64,000 bases of DNA, from contig JBGAKG010000012.1 in the NCBI GenBank assembly GCA_044224495.1, positions 186,001-250,000 on the forward strand, read 5' to 3'. This document shows, piece after piece, positions 7,642 through 16,218 of this stretch. The position numbers and the translations under genes are program-made. Each line of letters begins with the position of its first letter. Position 1 is the first letter of the stretch. This DNA comes from JBGAKG01 sp044224495. Lineage in GTDB: Bacteria; Myxococcota_A; Polyangia; Polyangiales; Polyangiaceae. The notes beneath the pieces are model-generated. The model had not been told where the DNA came from. It worked only from the letters and a program-made list of their open reading frames with translations, and made no database searches.

Positions 7642-8636
7642 GTCCACAGCTTCGCCACCCTCTCGTACGACCTCACCCGCTCCTCCTGAATCGGGATCAC
7701 GGTCGACACCATGAGCTCGTCCGGCTTCGTTCGCTCCACCAGCCGCTCGAGCCCTTCGCGCACCGTCTTCTCGCTCCCGATGATCGCGCCGTTCCCGAAC
7801 CGCTCGACCACCGCGAGCTCCGGCGGCGTGAACACGTGCTCTTTCGCCTCTTCGATCGACGGAAACGGTCCCGGGCTCCCCGTCGCGAGCCGCGCGAACG
7901 CCACCCGCAGCGGCAGCGCGAGCTCGCGCGCGCGATCGTCCGTCTCCGCGCACACCACCGACACCGCCATCATCAAGCGCGACTCCGCTCCGTGCTCGCC
8001 GACCGTGAACTGCTTCCGGTAGCGTGCCACCGCCGCATCCGAGTCCGCCATGCTGAAGTGACCCGCGAACGCGAACGGCAACCCGAGCTGGGCCGCGATC
8101 CCCGCGCCCGCCGTGGTCGAGCCCAGCATCCACAGCTCCGGCATCGGTGCGTCGACCGGCATCACGTCGATCCGCGCGAACGGATGATCCGCCGGGAACG
8201 TCTTCGTCGCGAACGCGTAGAGCTCCGCGATCTGCTCGTTCACCTCGCCGCCGTACGCCGACTGCCGCTTCAGCGCCGCCGACGTCACCGGATCGGTCCC
8301 CGGCGCGCGCCCGATCCCGAGATCGATTCGCCCCGGGTGGAGCGCGTTCAAGGTGCGAAACACCTCGAGCACGTGCAGCGGCGCGTGATTCGGGAGCATG
8401 ATCCCGCCCGCGCCGACGCGAAGGCGCTTCGTCCGCGACGCCACGTGCCCGATCAGGATCTCGGGCGCCGAGCTCGCGATGTTCGGCATGTTGTGGTGCT
8501 CGGCGATCCAGTACCGCGCGTACCCCAGCTCGTCGACGCGCTGCGCGAGCGCGACCGAGTCGTGGATCGCCGCGGTCGGGAGCGAGCCGGTGGAGATGGG
8601 GTACAGATCGAGGACCGAGAGCGGAGGGAGCGCCAT
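7638..8636 (-). CDS. LLM-class (luciferase-like) flavin-dependent monooxygenase
   Basis: 332 residues. It starts MALPPLSVLDLYPISTGS and carries YARYWIAEHHN, RLRVGAGGIMLPNHAPL and GRIDLGIGRAPGTDP, all typical of the single-subunit LLM family (MsnO8-type, TIGR03558-like) that uses reduced FMN and oxygen. The barrel is complete to the C-terminal SYERVAKLW. Cytoplasmic. It is divergent from the AraC-family regulator at 8742 across a 105-bp gap and coupled to the lipoprotein downstream. The regulator is a natural candidate for its control, but no defined operator was found. Confidence 0.88.
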   Translation of the reverse strand: MALPPLSVLDLYPISTGSLPTAAIHDSVALAQRVDELGYARYWIAEHHNMPNIASSAPEILIGHVASRTKRLRVGAGGIMLPNHAPLHVLEVFRTLNALHPGRIDLGIGRAPGTDPVTSAALKRQSAYGGEVNEQIAELYAFATKTFPADHPFARIDVMPVDAPMPELWMLGSTTAGAGIAAQLGLPFAFAGHFSMADSDAAVARYRKQFTVGEHGAESRLMMAVSVVCAETDDRARELALPLRVAFARLATGSPGPFPSIEEAKEHVFTPPELAVVERFGNGAIIGSEKTVREGLERLVERTKPDELMVSTVIPIQEERVRSYERVAKLWT

Positions 8637-8741
8637 CGCGGCGGAGTTTGACTCGCCGATTCGCCGCGGGCGAGCGCAGAATCAGCCCGTGGTAAGCGCT
8701 CCGCTCACCGTAGAGCCACGTGATAGATCCTGCACCAGGCG

Positions 8742-9893
8742 ATGCGGGAGCTCGTTCACGCACTGATTCTCCTCGGCGTCCTCCAGGGCGTCGTGCTCGT
8801 GCCCGTCCTCGCGTCGCGCCGGGCGAACCGACTCGCGAACCGGATCCTCGCCGCCCTCGTCGCCGCCGTGACCCTCATGATGGTCTTCGGCGAGGTCGGC
8901 CACGTCTGGGGCTTCTCCGGCCACCCGCACCTCCTCGGGCTCGGCGCGTCGTTGCCGTTCGCGCTCGGGCCCCTCCTCTACCTCTACGTCGTCGCGCTCA
9001 CGCGCCCCGCCGAGCGCTTCGATCCACGGTGGCTCGCGCACGGGCTCCCGCTCCTTGGGCACCTCGTCTTCATGACACTTGCATTCTACATGCAAGACGC
9101 GGAGACCAAGCTCGCGCTCGCTCGCGCGGCGGACGCGGGCAACGCGGGCCCGGTCGCGCACGTCCTGTCGTCGATCCTCGCGCTGCAGGCGTTCGTCTAC
9201 CTCGGCCTCTCGTGGCGGGAGCTCGAGCGCTACCGGGTGAAGATGCAGGGCTTCTTCGGCGATCTGCACCGCGTCGAGCTTCGTTGGCTCCGCGCGTTGG
9301 TCGCCGCGAACGGCGCGGTCTGGGTGGTGGTGCTCGGGGGCACCATCGCGCGGATGCTCGGGCACGGCGTGCCCGCGCTCGGGGCCATCGTCCCGATCGG
9401 CTCGACCGCGGTTCTGTTTCTGATCGGGTACGCAAGTGTGTTCCAGGCCGACGTCTCGCAGAAGGCCGCCGCAGCCCCCGTCCCGCCCCCGAAGTACCAA
9501 CGCAACCGGCTGGACGAAGCCGAGGCCAGGGAGCTGGTCCAGAAGCTCGAGGCCCTCATGACCCACGAGCGACCGCACGCGAACCCCGCGCTCACCCTCC
9601 AGACGTTGGCCGACGCGCTCGGCATCCCCGCCCACACCGCGAGCCAGCTCCTGAACGTCCATGTAGGGAAGAGCTTCTTCGTCTTCGTGAACTCCCATCG
9701 GGTCGAGGCGCTCAAGGTCCTCCTCGCCGACCCCGCGAACGCGAAGCGCGGCGTGCTCGAGCTCGCCTTCGAGGTCGGATTCAGCTCCAAGTCGACGGTG
9801 AACGACTTCTTCAAGAAGCTCACCGGGCTCACGCCGACCGCATTTCGCACGCGCGCGCTCGCTGAGAAATCTCCAGCAAAATCGATGACCTAA
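8742..9893 (+). CDS. AraC-family regulator with membrane N-terminal region
   Basis: 383 residues in two parts. Residues 1 to about 235 contain about seven hydrophobic segments (for example ALILLGVLQGVVLVPVLA and LPFALGPLLYLYVVAL), an integral membrane sensor. Residues about 270-375 form the AraC/XylS double helix-turn-helix: LTLQTLADALGIPAHTASQLL is the first HTH and GVLELAFEVGFSSKSTVNDF followed by FKKLTGLTPTAFR the second. Membrane-tethered AraC proteins of this kind are known, but the ligand is unknown. Divergent from the monooxygenase gene. A perfect 7-bp-arm palindrome lies inside the coding region at 9078-9096. Confidence 0.88.
   Translation: MRELVHALILLGVLQGVVLVPVLASRRANRLANRILAALVAAVTLMMVFGEVGHVWGFSGHPHLLGLGASLPFALGPLLYLYVVALTRPAERFDPRWLAHGLPLLGHLVFMTLAFYMQDAETKLALARAADAGNAGPVAHVLSSILALQAFVYLGLSWRELERYRVKMQGFFGDLHRVELRWLRALVAANGAVWVVVLGGTIARMLGHGVPALGAIVPIGSTAVLFLIGYASVFQADVSQKAAAAPVPPPKYQRNRLDEAEARELVQKLEALMTHERPHANPALTLQTLADALGIPAHTASQLLNVHVGKSFFVFVNSHRVEALKVLLADPANAKRGVLELAFEVGFSSKSTVNDFFKKLTGLTPTAFRTRALAEKSPAKSMT
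9078..9096. repeat. Palindrome inside the AraC-type gene
   Basis: CTTGCAT-TCTAC-ATGCAAG is a perfect 7-bp inverted repeat with a 5-base loop. It stands out as AT-rich in a G+C-rich gene and encodes part of a transmembrane segment. It resembles a dimeric regulator site, but its place inside a coding region makes this uncertain. Confidence 0.4.
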
Positions 9894-9960
9894 GAAAGTC
9901 GGACGTCCGCGTTCATGGGCCGAGGCGACCCCGCGCTGCGAGAGACGCAGGGTCGACGGC

Positions 9961-10944
9961 ATGAAACGTCCCCTCCTCTTCTTCTTTCTCTCGTCGCTTC
10001 TCCTCTCCTTCGCCTGCCTCGATCCGACCGCCGACGGCAACCTCGTGCCGGCGACCGTCGACGACGATCCGAGCCTCCCTCGGGTCGCGCTCAACGGGTC
10101 GGTCTTTCACGCCGAGACGTTCGGTGACCCCTCGTACCCGGTCGTCATCATGCTCCACGGCGGTCCGGGTCAGGACTACCGGTCGCTGCTCCGGCTCCGC
10201 CAGCCCGTCGATGGCGTGCGGCTCGAAGACCGGCACTTGGTCGTGTTCTGGGACCAGCGCAGCTCGGGGCTGAGCCGCCGCCATGATCCGGCGGACATCA
10301 CCGTCGCGAGCTACGACGCCGACCTCGAGGCGTTCGTCGACCACTACGCCCCGAACCGACCCGTCGTCTTCGTGGCCCACAGCTCGGGTGCGCTCCACGC
10401 GACGCGCTACATCGGCCAACACCCCGACCGTGTCGCCGGCGCGGTGCTCATGGACTCGGGTCCGCTCGACCTCGAGTTCTTCGACGAGGTGAAGAGTCGC
10501 CTCCTCGTCGCCGACTACGGCGCCGAGTGGCTCAACGACACGGCGTGGGGCCAATCGATCGTGACGCCCGACGGCCATGCGCGGCTCGACTACATCCGCA
10601 TGCTCGGGTTCCTCGGCGACGCGCAGCCGGGCTTCCACGAGTCGACGACCGATCGTGCGCCGGTCTGGCGATTCGGCGCGCTCGCGAACCGCGTCCTGAA
10701 CCGCGAGGCGGCCCAGAACGGCTGGCAGTTCACGGCCGGGATCGATCGCTACACCAAGCCCGTTCTCTTCGAAGCCGGCGAGCTCGACGAGGTCGTCGGC
10801 GTCGACTACCAGACCCGCCAAGCGAAGCTCTTCCCCAACGCCAAGGTCGTGAAGATCGCGGGGGTGGGCCACGACCATCAGTGGGTCGCGCCCGAAGCGA
10901 CGATGCGACCGGTGCTCTCCTACTTGGCCGAGATCGGGTTTTGA
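9961..10944 (+). CDS. Alpha/beta hydrolase lipoprotein, proline-iminopeptidase-like
   Basis: The 327-residue protein begins with a signal peptide ending in LLSFACLD (lipobox). The HGGPGQDYR motif near residue 64 (oxyanion region) and WDQRSSGLS are characteristic of the proline iminopeptidase / S33 group; the nucleophile elbow is AHSSGALHA (Ala in place of the usual first Gly). Asp in ELDEVVG and His in GVGHDHQW can complete the triad. Likely an outer-membrane- or periplasm-anchored peptidase or esterase. The next gene starts 10 bp later. Confidence 0.8.
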   Translation: MKRPLLFFFLSSLLLSFACLDPTADGNLVPATVDDDPSLPRVALNGSVFHAETFGDPSYPVVIMLHGGPGQDYRSLLRLRQPVDGVRLEDRHLVVFWDQRSSGLSRRHDPADITVASYDADLEAFVDHYAPNRPVVFVAHSSGALHATRYIGQHPDRVAGAVLMDSGPLDLEFFDEVKSRLLVADYGAEWLNDTAWGQSIVTPDGHARLDYIRMLGFLGDAQPGFHESTTDRAPVWRFGALANRVLNREAAQNGWQFTAGIDRYTKPVLFEAGELDEVVGVDYQTRQAKLFPNAKVVKIAGVGHDHQWVAPEATMRPVLSYLAEIGF

Positions 10945-10954
10945 GGAGGCCGCC

Positions 10955-11632
10955 ATGAAGAAGCTCTCCTTGAAAGCCTTTCTCTTCGGCCTCTTCGTCG
11001 TGGTGGCGCTCGCGCGCCCGGCCGCGGCACAGGAGGTGACACGCCTGCCCGAGGGCAAGCACCACTCCGTCAGCCTGGACGGAGGACTGGAAGGCGCGTT
11101 CGTCGCGCGCGCGGGCTACTCGTACCAGTTTGGGATGAAGGCGCTGCCCGACGCGACGTTCACCGCGCGCTTCACGATGCCGGTGGTGACCCCGGATTTC
11201 GGGGACTGGGGTCTGGACCTGGGGCTCAAGGCTTCGGTCGCGCGTTGGCGGGCGCTCCGCCTCGCGTTCCAGGTGGGTCCGCTGTTGCGGATGAACGACA
11301 ACTCCCTCTTCACGACGGTGGGGATGGGCCTCTCGGCGACGATGCTCGCGGGGTTCGAGACGCCCGGCTGGGGCCTCTCGCTCGAGGCGAGCTACGAGCA
11401 GATGCTCGCGACGTACCTCCGCCAGTCGAACCTCTACCGAGAGACGCTGTACGAGGGCGCCCAGAGCGGCTGGTACGCGTTCAGCGGGAGCCGAGCGAAG
11501 CTCGGCTTGCGCGGCGGCGGTCGGATCGGCCCGGTGGAGCTCTTCTTGCGCGCGGGCATCACGGCGACGGGTCAGTTCGGGTCGACCACGCCGCCGTTCT
11601 ACGCGACGGGCGGCGTCGGGTTCGCGTTCTGA
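10955..11632 (+). CDS. Outer-membrane beta-barrel-like protein
   Basis: 225 residues with a Sec signal peptide (to ARPAAAQE) and no lipobox. The mature part alternates short hydrophobic and polar residues in strands such as SVSLDGGLEGAFVARAGYSY and ends in FYATGGVGFAF, a C-terminal Phe as in outer-membrane barrels. About eight to ten strands can be counted. A GAGGAGG ribosome-binding site overlaps the end of the hydrolase gene, so the two are probably one operon. Function unknown. Confidence 0.7.
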   Translation: MKKLSLKAFLFGLFVVVALARPAAAQEVTRLPEGKHHSVSLDGGLEGAFVARAGYSYQFGMKALPDATFTARFTMPVVTPDFGDWGLDLGLKASVARWRALRLAFQVGPLLRMNDNSLFTTVGMGLSATMLAGFETPGWGLSLEASYEQMLATYLRQSNLYRETLYEGAQSGWYAFSGSRAKLGLRGGGRIGPVELFLRAGITATGQFGSTTPPFYATGGVGFAF

Positions 11633-11641
11633 CCGTCCGTA

Positions 11642-11676
11642 CCCGCGGACGTGCCTCCCTCGGGCACGTCCGCGGG
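11642..11676. terminator. Perfect 14-bp hairpin after the barrel gene
   Basis: CCCGCGGACGTGCC (11642-11655) and GGCACGTCCGCGGG (11663-11676) form a perfect 14-bp stem with a 7-nt loop, beginning 9 bp after the stop at 11632. No T-tract follows, so termination would have to be Rho- or structure-assisted. The next gene starts 13 bp later at 11690, and TACAAT just after the stem could serve as a -10 box for it. Confidence 0.6.
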
Positions 11677-11689
11677 CTACAATCGCGGC

Positions 11690-12259
11690 GTGAGCTTCGC
11701 GAAGAACGCTGCCTGCGCGACCCTGCTGGCTCTCGCTTCGTGCGCGAAGGGCGACGTGCAGGAGAAGTCCGCCGCCACCACCGCCGCGCCCGCCCCCGCG
11801 TTCGTCGCGCAGGCGCCGCTCGACTCCTGGCTCACCGAGCTCCGCACCGCGAGCCCCGCCTGCGCGATCACGGTGCGCGTGCTCTCCCGCGACGAAGCGG
11901 AGGTCAGCCTGGAACCGCTGCACCCCGTCGCGACGCGTGACGAGCCGCCGCGCCAGATCCCGACCGTTCACTACTTCTTCGTCCAGCCCTTCGCCGACGA
12001 GGCCGACGTCTCCGCCCGGCGCGAGGCGCAAAGGAAGCGCATGGACGAGTGCACCGCCGACGCGGGTCCGGGCGCGCAGCACAAGGGCCGGGACATGAAC
12101 CGCGAGGCGTGCGCCATCACCTCCGCCGAAGGTGCACCGATCCCGACGGCGCACGTCGAGCGCACGCTGAGCGTCTACGTCCCCGCCTACTTCACGGCAC
12201 CGTCGGAGTGCGAGGCGGCCGGGAAGGCGTTTCAGGCGCGTCTCACGACGTACCCCTGA
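11690..12259 (+). CDS. Hypothetical lipoprotein (189 residues)
   Basis: The GTG at 11690 starts a lipoprotein signal peptide ending in LALASCAKG; the in-frame ATG at 11651 would lie inside the hairpin and is rejected. After an Ala/Pro/Thr linker there is a domain with strands SPACAITVRVLSRD and VHYFFVQPFADEADV and several cysteines (MDECTADAG, REACAITSAEG, PSECEAAG). No family is recognised. The ABC importer genes begin 29 bp downstream, but a functional link cannot be seen. Confidence 0.7.
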   Translation: MSFAKNAACATLLALASCAKGDVQEKSAATTAAPAPAFVAQAPLDSWLTELRTASPACAITVRVLSRDEAEVSLEPLHPVATRDEPPRQIPTVHYFFVQPFADEADVSARREAQRKRMDECTADAGPGAQHKGRDMNREACAITSAEGAPIPTAHVERTLSVYVPAYFTAPSECEAAGKAFQARLTTYP

Positions 12260-12288
12260 AGCGCGCCGGAGAGTACCATCGGGGGACG

Positions 12289-13305
12289 ATGCGCTCCCGG
12301 CTCTCCGTGATGCTCCTGCTCGCGCTGCTCCTCACGCTCCTCGGCTGCCCCAAGAGCACGCCGAAGGAGTCGACCGGCGAAGGTGGCGCGTCGACCACGC
12401 GTCTCCGGATCGCCGTCGTCCCCAAAGGCACGACGCACGAGTTCTGGAAGAGCGTCCACGCCGGCGCGGTGAAGGCTGCCCGCGAGGTCGACGTGGACAT
12501 CGTGTGGAAGGGGCCGCTCAAAGAGGACGACCTGAAGCAGCAGATCGACGTCGTCTCCACGTTCGTGGCGGAGGGCGTGAACGGGATCGTGCTCGCGCCG
12601 CTCAACGACACCGCGCTCCGCGCCCCCGTCCGCGCCGCGAAGGATGCGAAGATCCCGACCGTCATCTTCGACTCCGACCTCCAGGGCGACGACCACGTGA
12701 GCTTCGTCGCGACCGACAACGTCGCCGCCGGAAAGATCGCGGGCGACGAGATGGTGCGGCTCCTCGGCGGCAAGGGGAACGTCGTCGTCCTGCGCTACCA
12801 AGAGGGCTCCGCGTCGACCGCGAACCGCGAAAAGGGCTTCTTGGACGCGGTAAAGACCAGCGCCGACCTCAAGGTCACGAGCGAGAACCAGTACGGCGGC
12901 GCCACGACCGAGACGGCGTTCCAGAAGAGCGAGAACCTGCTCCTCACGCAGAAGGCGGAGAGCGGTGGCGTCTCGGGCGTGTTCACGCCGAACGAATCCA
13001 CCACCGTCGGCATGCTCCTCGCGATGGACAAGACCCACACCACGCGAAAGGCGAAGTTCATCGGGTTCGACGCCTCCGACAAGCTCGTCACCGCGCTCAC
13101 CGCGGGCGACATCGACGGGTTGGTCGTCCAGAACCCGTTCAACATGGGCTACCTCGCGGTGAAGACGATGGCCGCGCACCTGCGCGGCACACCCGCGCCC
13201 AAGCGGATCGACACCGGCGCGCGCCTCGTCACGAAGGCGAACCTCGAAGACCCCGCCGTGAAGGAAGCGATTCACCCCGACCTGAAGAAGTGGCTCGACG
13301 AGTGA
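12289..13305 (+). CDS. Sugar ABC transporter substrate-binding lipoprotein (Peripla_BP_4 type)
   Basis: 338 residues. The signal ends in LLTLLGCPKS, placing the protein as a lipoprotein at the inner or outer membrane. The mature part follows the ribose-binding protein plan: LRIAVVPKGTTHEFWKSVHAGA opening, GVNGIVLAPLNDTAL, PTVIFDSDL, FVATDNVAAGKIAGDEM and GLVVQNPFNMGYLAVKTM. This is the periplasmic-binding-protein-like I fold used for ribose, galactose, xylose or autoinducer-2. The ATPase gene follows through a GTGA overlap, so this is the first gene of a three-gene importer operon. Confidence 0.9.
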   Translation: MRSRLSVMLLLALLLTLLGCPKSTPKESTGEGGASTTRLRIAVVPKGTTHEFWKSVHAGAVKAAREVDVDIVWKGPLKEDDLKQQIDVVSTFVAEGVNGIVLAPLNDTALRAPVRAAKDAKIPTVIFDSDLQGDDHVSFVATDNVAAGKIAGDEMVRLLGGKGNVVVLRYQEGSASTANREKGFLDAVKTSADLKVTSENQYGGATTETAFQKSENLLLTQKAESGGVSGVFTPNESTTVGMLLAMDKTHTTRKAKFIGFDASDKLVTALTAGDIDGLVVQNPFNMGYLAVKTMAAHLRGTPAPKRIDTGARLVTKANLEDPAVKEAIHPDLKKWLDE

Positions 13306-14771
13306 GTGCGCTCGAGCTCCGCGCGATCGAGAAGTCGTTCGGCGGCGTCGCCGTCCTCCGCGGGGTGAGCTTCGCCGTCGAGCGCGGGCACGTGCACGCG
13401 CTGCTCGGAGAGAACGGCGCCGGCAAGAGCACGCTCATGAAGATCCTCGTCGGCCTCGAGCGCGCCGACCGCGGCGAGGTCCGCGCGAACGGCGAAGCCT
13501 ACGTGCCGGGCATCCGTGGGCCGAGCGACGCTCGGCGCGCGGGCGTCGTGATGGTGCCGCAGGAGCGCACGCTGTGTCCTCACCTCACGGTCGGCGAGAA
13601 CCTCGTCCTCGGGGTGGAGCCGACGCGCCTCGGCTTCGTCGACCGCGCTCGCGCCGAGACCCTCGCGAAGGGAGCGCTCGAGCTCGTCCTCGGGGACGCA
13701 TCGCGGATCGCGCTCGACCGGCGCGCGGGCGAGCTCGGCGTCGCCGAGCGCCAGCTCGTCGAGATCGCACGCGCGCTCGCGAGCCACGGCGCGAAGCCGC
13801 CCTCCATCTTGATCTTGGACGAGCCGACCTCGAGCCTGGGCAAGGACGACGCAGACCGCCTCTTCCAACGCGTCCACGCGCTCGCCGACGCGGGCGTCTC
13901 CGTGCTGCTCGTGACCCACTTTCTGGGCGACGTTCGCGCGCACGCCGATCGCTACACCGTCCTCCGCGACGGTCAGGTGGCGGGAGAGGGCGACCCGGAG
14001 ACGACGTCCCCCGAGGAGCTCGTTCGGGCCATGCTCGGGCAAGGTCGCAGCGCCCCCGCTCGGATCGCGCGGGGCGAGCGCACGGCGCCGAGCGGCGCCG
14101 ACGTCCTCCTCTCCGTCGTCGACGTCGAGGGCGAAGCGAAGCCCCGGCGCGCGACGTTCGAGCTCCGCCGCGGCGAGATCCTCGGCATCGCCGGCCTCGT
14201 CGGCTCGGGTCGGACCGAGCTGCTCCGGATCGTGCTCGGGCTCGATCGACGGCGCTCCGGCACGGTCGCGCTGAAGGGCACGCGCGGCGTCGGGTTGCTC
14301 AGCGAGGACCGCGGTGGAGAGGGCCTCATGCTCTCGCGCTCGATCGCGGACAACGTGACGCTCTCTCCGCGGGGGGCGTTCCTGGCGTGGCCCTCGCGCC
14401 TCCGGGCGACGGCGGCCTCCTGGATCCGCGAGCTCGGCATCCGCGCGACCGACCCCGAACAGCCCGTCGGCGAGCTCTCCGGTGGCAACCAGCAAAAGGT
14501 GCAGATCGCACGGATCCTGGAAGAAGACTTCGACGTGCTCCTCTGCGACGAGCCCACGCGCGGCGTCGACGTCGCGGCGAAGGCACAGATCCTGGCGCTC
14601 TTCGGCGACCTCGCCGCGCGCGGCAAGGGGATCGTCCTCGTGTCGAGCCAACTCGACGAGCTCGTGGGCATCTGCGATCGCATCGCCGTGCTCCGCCGCG
14701 GCGAGCTGCTCCCGGCCCGCGCCGCCTCGGAGTGGACCGAAGAATCCCTCCTCCTCGAGGCCGCGTCGTGA
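13302..14771 (+). CDS. Sugar ABC transporter ATP-binding protein (RbsA/XylG type)
   Basis: 489 residues, GTG start at 13302 inside a GTGA overlap. Two fused ABC domains: the first with GENGAGKST (Walker A, residue about 38), VMVPQERTLCPHLTVGENL (Q-loop), ELGVAERQLVEIARAL (family variant signature) and LILDEPTSSLG (Walker B); the second with GLVGSGRTELLR in place of a strict Walker A, LSGGNQQKVQIARIL and LLCDEPTRGVD. This double-domain layout is diagnostic of the monosaccharide CUT2 class. It would energise the permease encoded next. Confidence 0.93.
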   Translation: MSALELRAIEKSFGGVAVLRGVSFAVERGHVHALLGENGAGKSTLMKILVGLERADRGEVRANGEAYVPGIRGPSDARRAGVVMVPQERTLCPHLTVGENLVLGVEPTRLGFVDRARAETLAKGALELVLGDASRIALDRRAGELGVAERQLVEIARALASHGAKPPSILILDEPTSSLGKDDADRLFQRVHALADAGVSVLLVTHFLGDVRAHADRYTVLRDGQVAGEGDPETTSPEELVRAMLGQGRSAPARIARGERTAPSGADVLLSVVDVEGEAKPRRATFELRRGEILGIAGLVGSGRTELLRIVLGLDRRRSGTVALKGTRGVGLLSEDRGGEGLMLSRSIADNVTLSPRGAFLAWPSRLRATAASWIRELGIRATDPEQPVGELSGGNQQKVQIARILEEDFDVLLCDEPTRGVDVAAKAQILALFGDLAARGKGIVLVSSQLDELVGICDRIAVLRRGELLPARAASEWTEESLLLEAAS

Positions 14772-15700
14772 CGCGCCGACTCCCGCCGTGGCTCGGTCCC
14801 CTGATCGCGCTGGTGGTCGTGTATGCGGTGTTCGCGTTCCTCTCGCCGAACATGTTCCTGCGCCCTCAGATCGCGCTGACGATGGCGCGCCAGACCGTGG
14901 TCGTGGCCATCTGCGCGCTCGGGATGACGATGATCATCGTCACCGGCGGGATCGATCTCTCCACCGGCTCGCTCGTCGCGCTCGTCACCGTCATCGTCGC
15001 GAAGCGCCTTCACGACGGGAGCGGGCCGGTGGCCGCCGTGCTCCTCGCGCTGGCGGTGGCGACCGCCGTGGGTGCGCTCGTCGGCTTGCTCGTCGGGCAC
15101 TTCAAGCTCCTGCCGTTCATCGCGACGCTCGGGGCCATGTCGGTCCTGCGCGGAGGGGCGAAGGGGCTCGCGAAGGAGACGATGATCTCGTGCGACTCGC
15201 GCGGGCTCGAGAAGCTCCTGTCGGGCGACCTGACGTCGCCCGGTCTCTTCGTCGCGCTCGCGCTGACGCTCGCGGTCGCCGGCATGCTGCGCTACACGCG
15301 CTTCGGGCGGCACGTGTTCGCGGTCGGATCCAACGAGGCCGCAGCGCGGCTCGTCGGCGTGAACACGGCGCGCGTGAAGCTGATCGTCTACGCGCTCGCG
15401 GGGCTCCTCGTCGGGGTGGCCGGCGTAATGGAGTTCTCGACGTTGACGGTGGGGGATCCGACCGACGCGGTGGGGCTCGAGCTCGAGGTGATCGCCGCCG
15501 TCGTGATCGGTGGAGCTTCACTCACGGGGGGCGAAGGGAGCATCGCCGGTGCGGTCATGGGTGCGCTCCTGATGACGGTCATCAAGATGGGCGCGACGAG
15601 CCGCGGGCTCCCCAACTGGGTCCAGGAGATCGCGACCGGGCTCATCATCGTGGCGGCGGTGGCGCTGGATCGAAGGCGGAGGGCGCGGGAGCGCCGCTAG
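14768..15700 (+). CDS. Sugar ABC transporter permease (RbsC type)
   Basis: 310 residues, GTG start at 14768 in a GTGA overlap. About eight to ten membrane segments, with VTGGIDLSTGSLVALV, the family hallmark after the second segment, and AVVIGGASLTGGEGSIAGAVMGALLM near the C-terminus, as in BPD_transp_2 permeases. Ends in a basic tail (LDRRRRARERR). With the two genes before it this makes a complete CUT2 importer; no kinase, isomerase or regulator for a sugar lies alongside, so the substrate is not inferable. Confidence 0.92.
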   Translation: MTRRLPPWLGPLIALVVVYAVFAFLSPNMFLRPQIALTMARQTVVVAICALGMTMIIVTGGIDLSTGSLVALVTVIVAKRLHDGSGPVAAVLLALAVATAVGALVGLLVGHFKLLPFIATLGAMSVLRGGAKGLAKETMISCDSRGLEKLLSGDLTSPGLFVALALTLAVAGMLRYTRFGRHVFAVGSNEAAARLVGVNTARVKLIVYALAGLLVGVAGVMEFSTLTVGDPTDAVGLELEVIAAVVIGGASLTGGEGSIAGAVMGALLMTVIKMGATSRGLPNWVQEIATGLIIVAAVALDRRRRARERR

Positions 15701-15765
15701 CCAGCAACTCGCCGGTACGATCTCGGGGAACTTCGGGCGCACAACTGGCGTATCCTCGTCTCGGC

Positions 15766-16197
15766 GTGCAGCAACTCCCCCAGGATCCCTACCGCGAGGC
15801 GCCCCCGCGTGGACGCGACCTCCCGATCGACGCCGCAGAGCACCAAGAGGAGCTCCGCGAGCTCGCGCTGACGCGCGGCCAATACAACGCCGACGCGTAC
15901 GTCTTCTTCGGTGCCCTCTTCCAGGTGGCGCTGCTCGGCGGATTGCCCGCCCTGGCCGCGGCCACGGTGGTGGGCATGTTCGACGAAGATGCGGTGACCC
16001 CGGTGGCGTTGACGGTGCTCGCCGTCGTGGGCTTGCCGGGCGCGTTCTTCACGTACCGCGGGCGTTGGGCGCGCGTCGAAGCGTTCTCGAGTCGGTTCTG
16101 CTCCGGCCTCGCGAACTTGTCGATGCTCTACGTGCCCTTCATCGCGTTCGTCTACGCGAACGTGCTCGTCGTGAAGGACCTGACGCGGCGCCGCTGA
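15766..16197 (+). CDS. Small integral membrane protein, unknown
   Basis: 143 residues from a GTG at 15766. An N-terminal charged stretch (to about residue 40, with HQEELRELALTRGQ) precedes about three membrane segments: ALFQVALLGGLPALAAATVV, PVALTVLAVVGLPGAFF and SMLYVPFIAFVYANVLVV, and a basic end (KDLTRRR). No family recognised. It is convergent with the kinase gene. Confidence 0.65.
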   Translation: MQQLPQDPYREAPPRGRDLPIDAAEHQEELRELALTRGQYNADAYVFFGALFQVALLGGLPALAAATVVGMFDEDAVTPVALTVLAVVGLPGAFFTYRGRWARVEAFSSRFCSGLANLSMLYVPFIAFVYANVLVVKDLTRRR

Positions 16198-16199
16198 CG

Positions 16200-16216
16200 G
16201 CGCGCGGCCGGCGCGC
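16200..16216. terminator. Small GC hairpin between convergent genes
   Basis: GCGCGC (16200-16205) / GCGCGC (16211-16216) around GGCCG lies between the converging stops at 16197 and 16219. It could stop transcription from either side, although no T-run is present. Confidence 0.3.
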
Positions 16217-16218
16217 GC

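Noticed and set aside
12232..13275. Long minus-strand frame opposite the substrate-binding protein gene.
   Set aside because: Composition is Arg/Glu/Val-rich shadow sequence and the plus-strand gene is clear.
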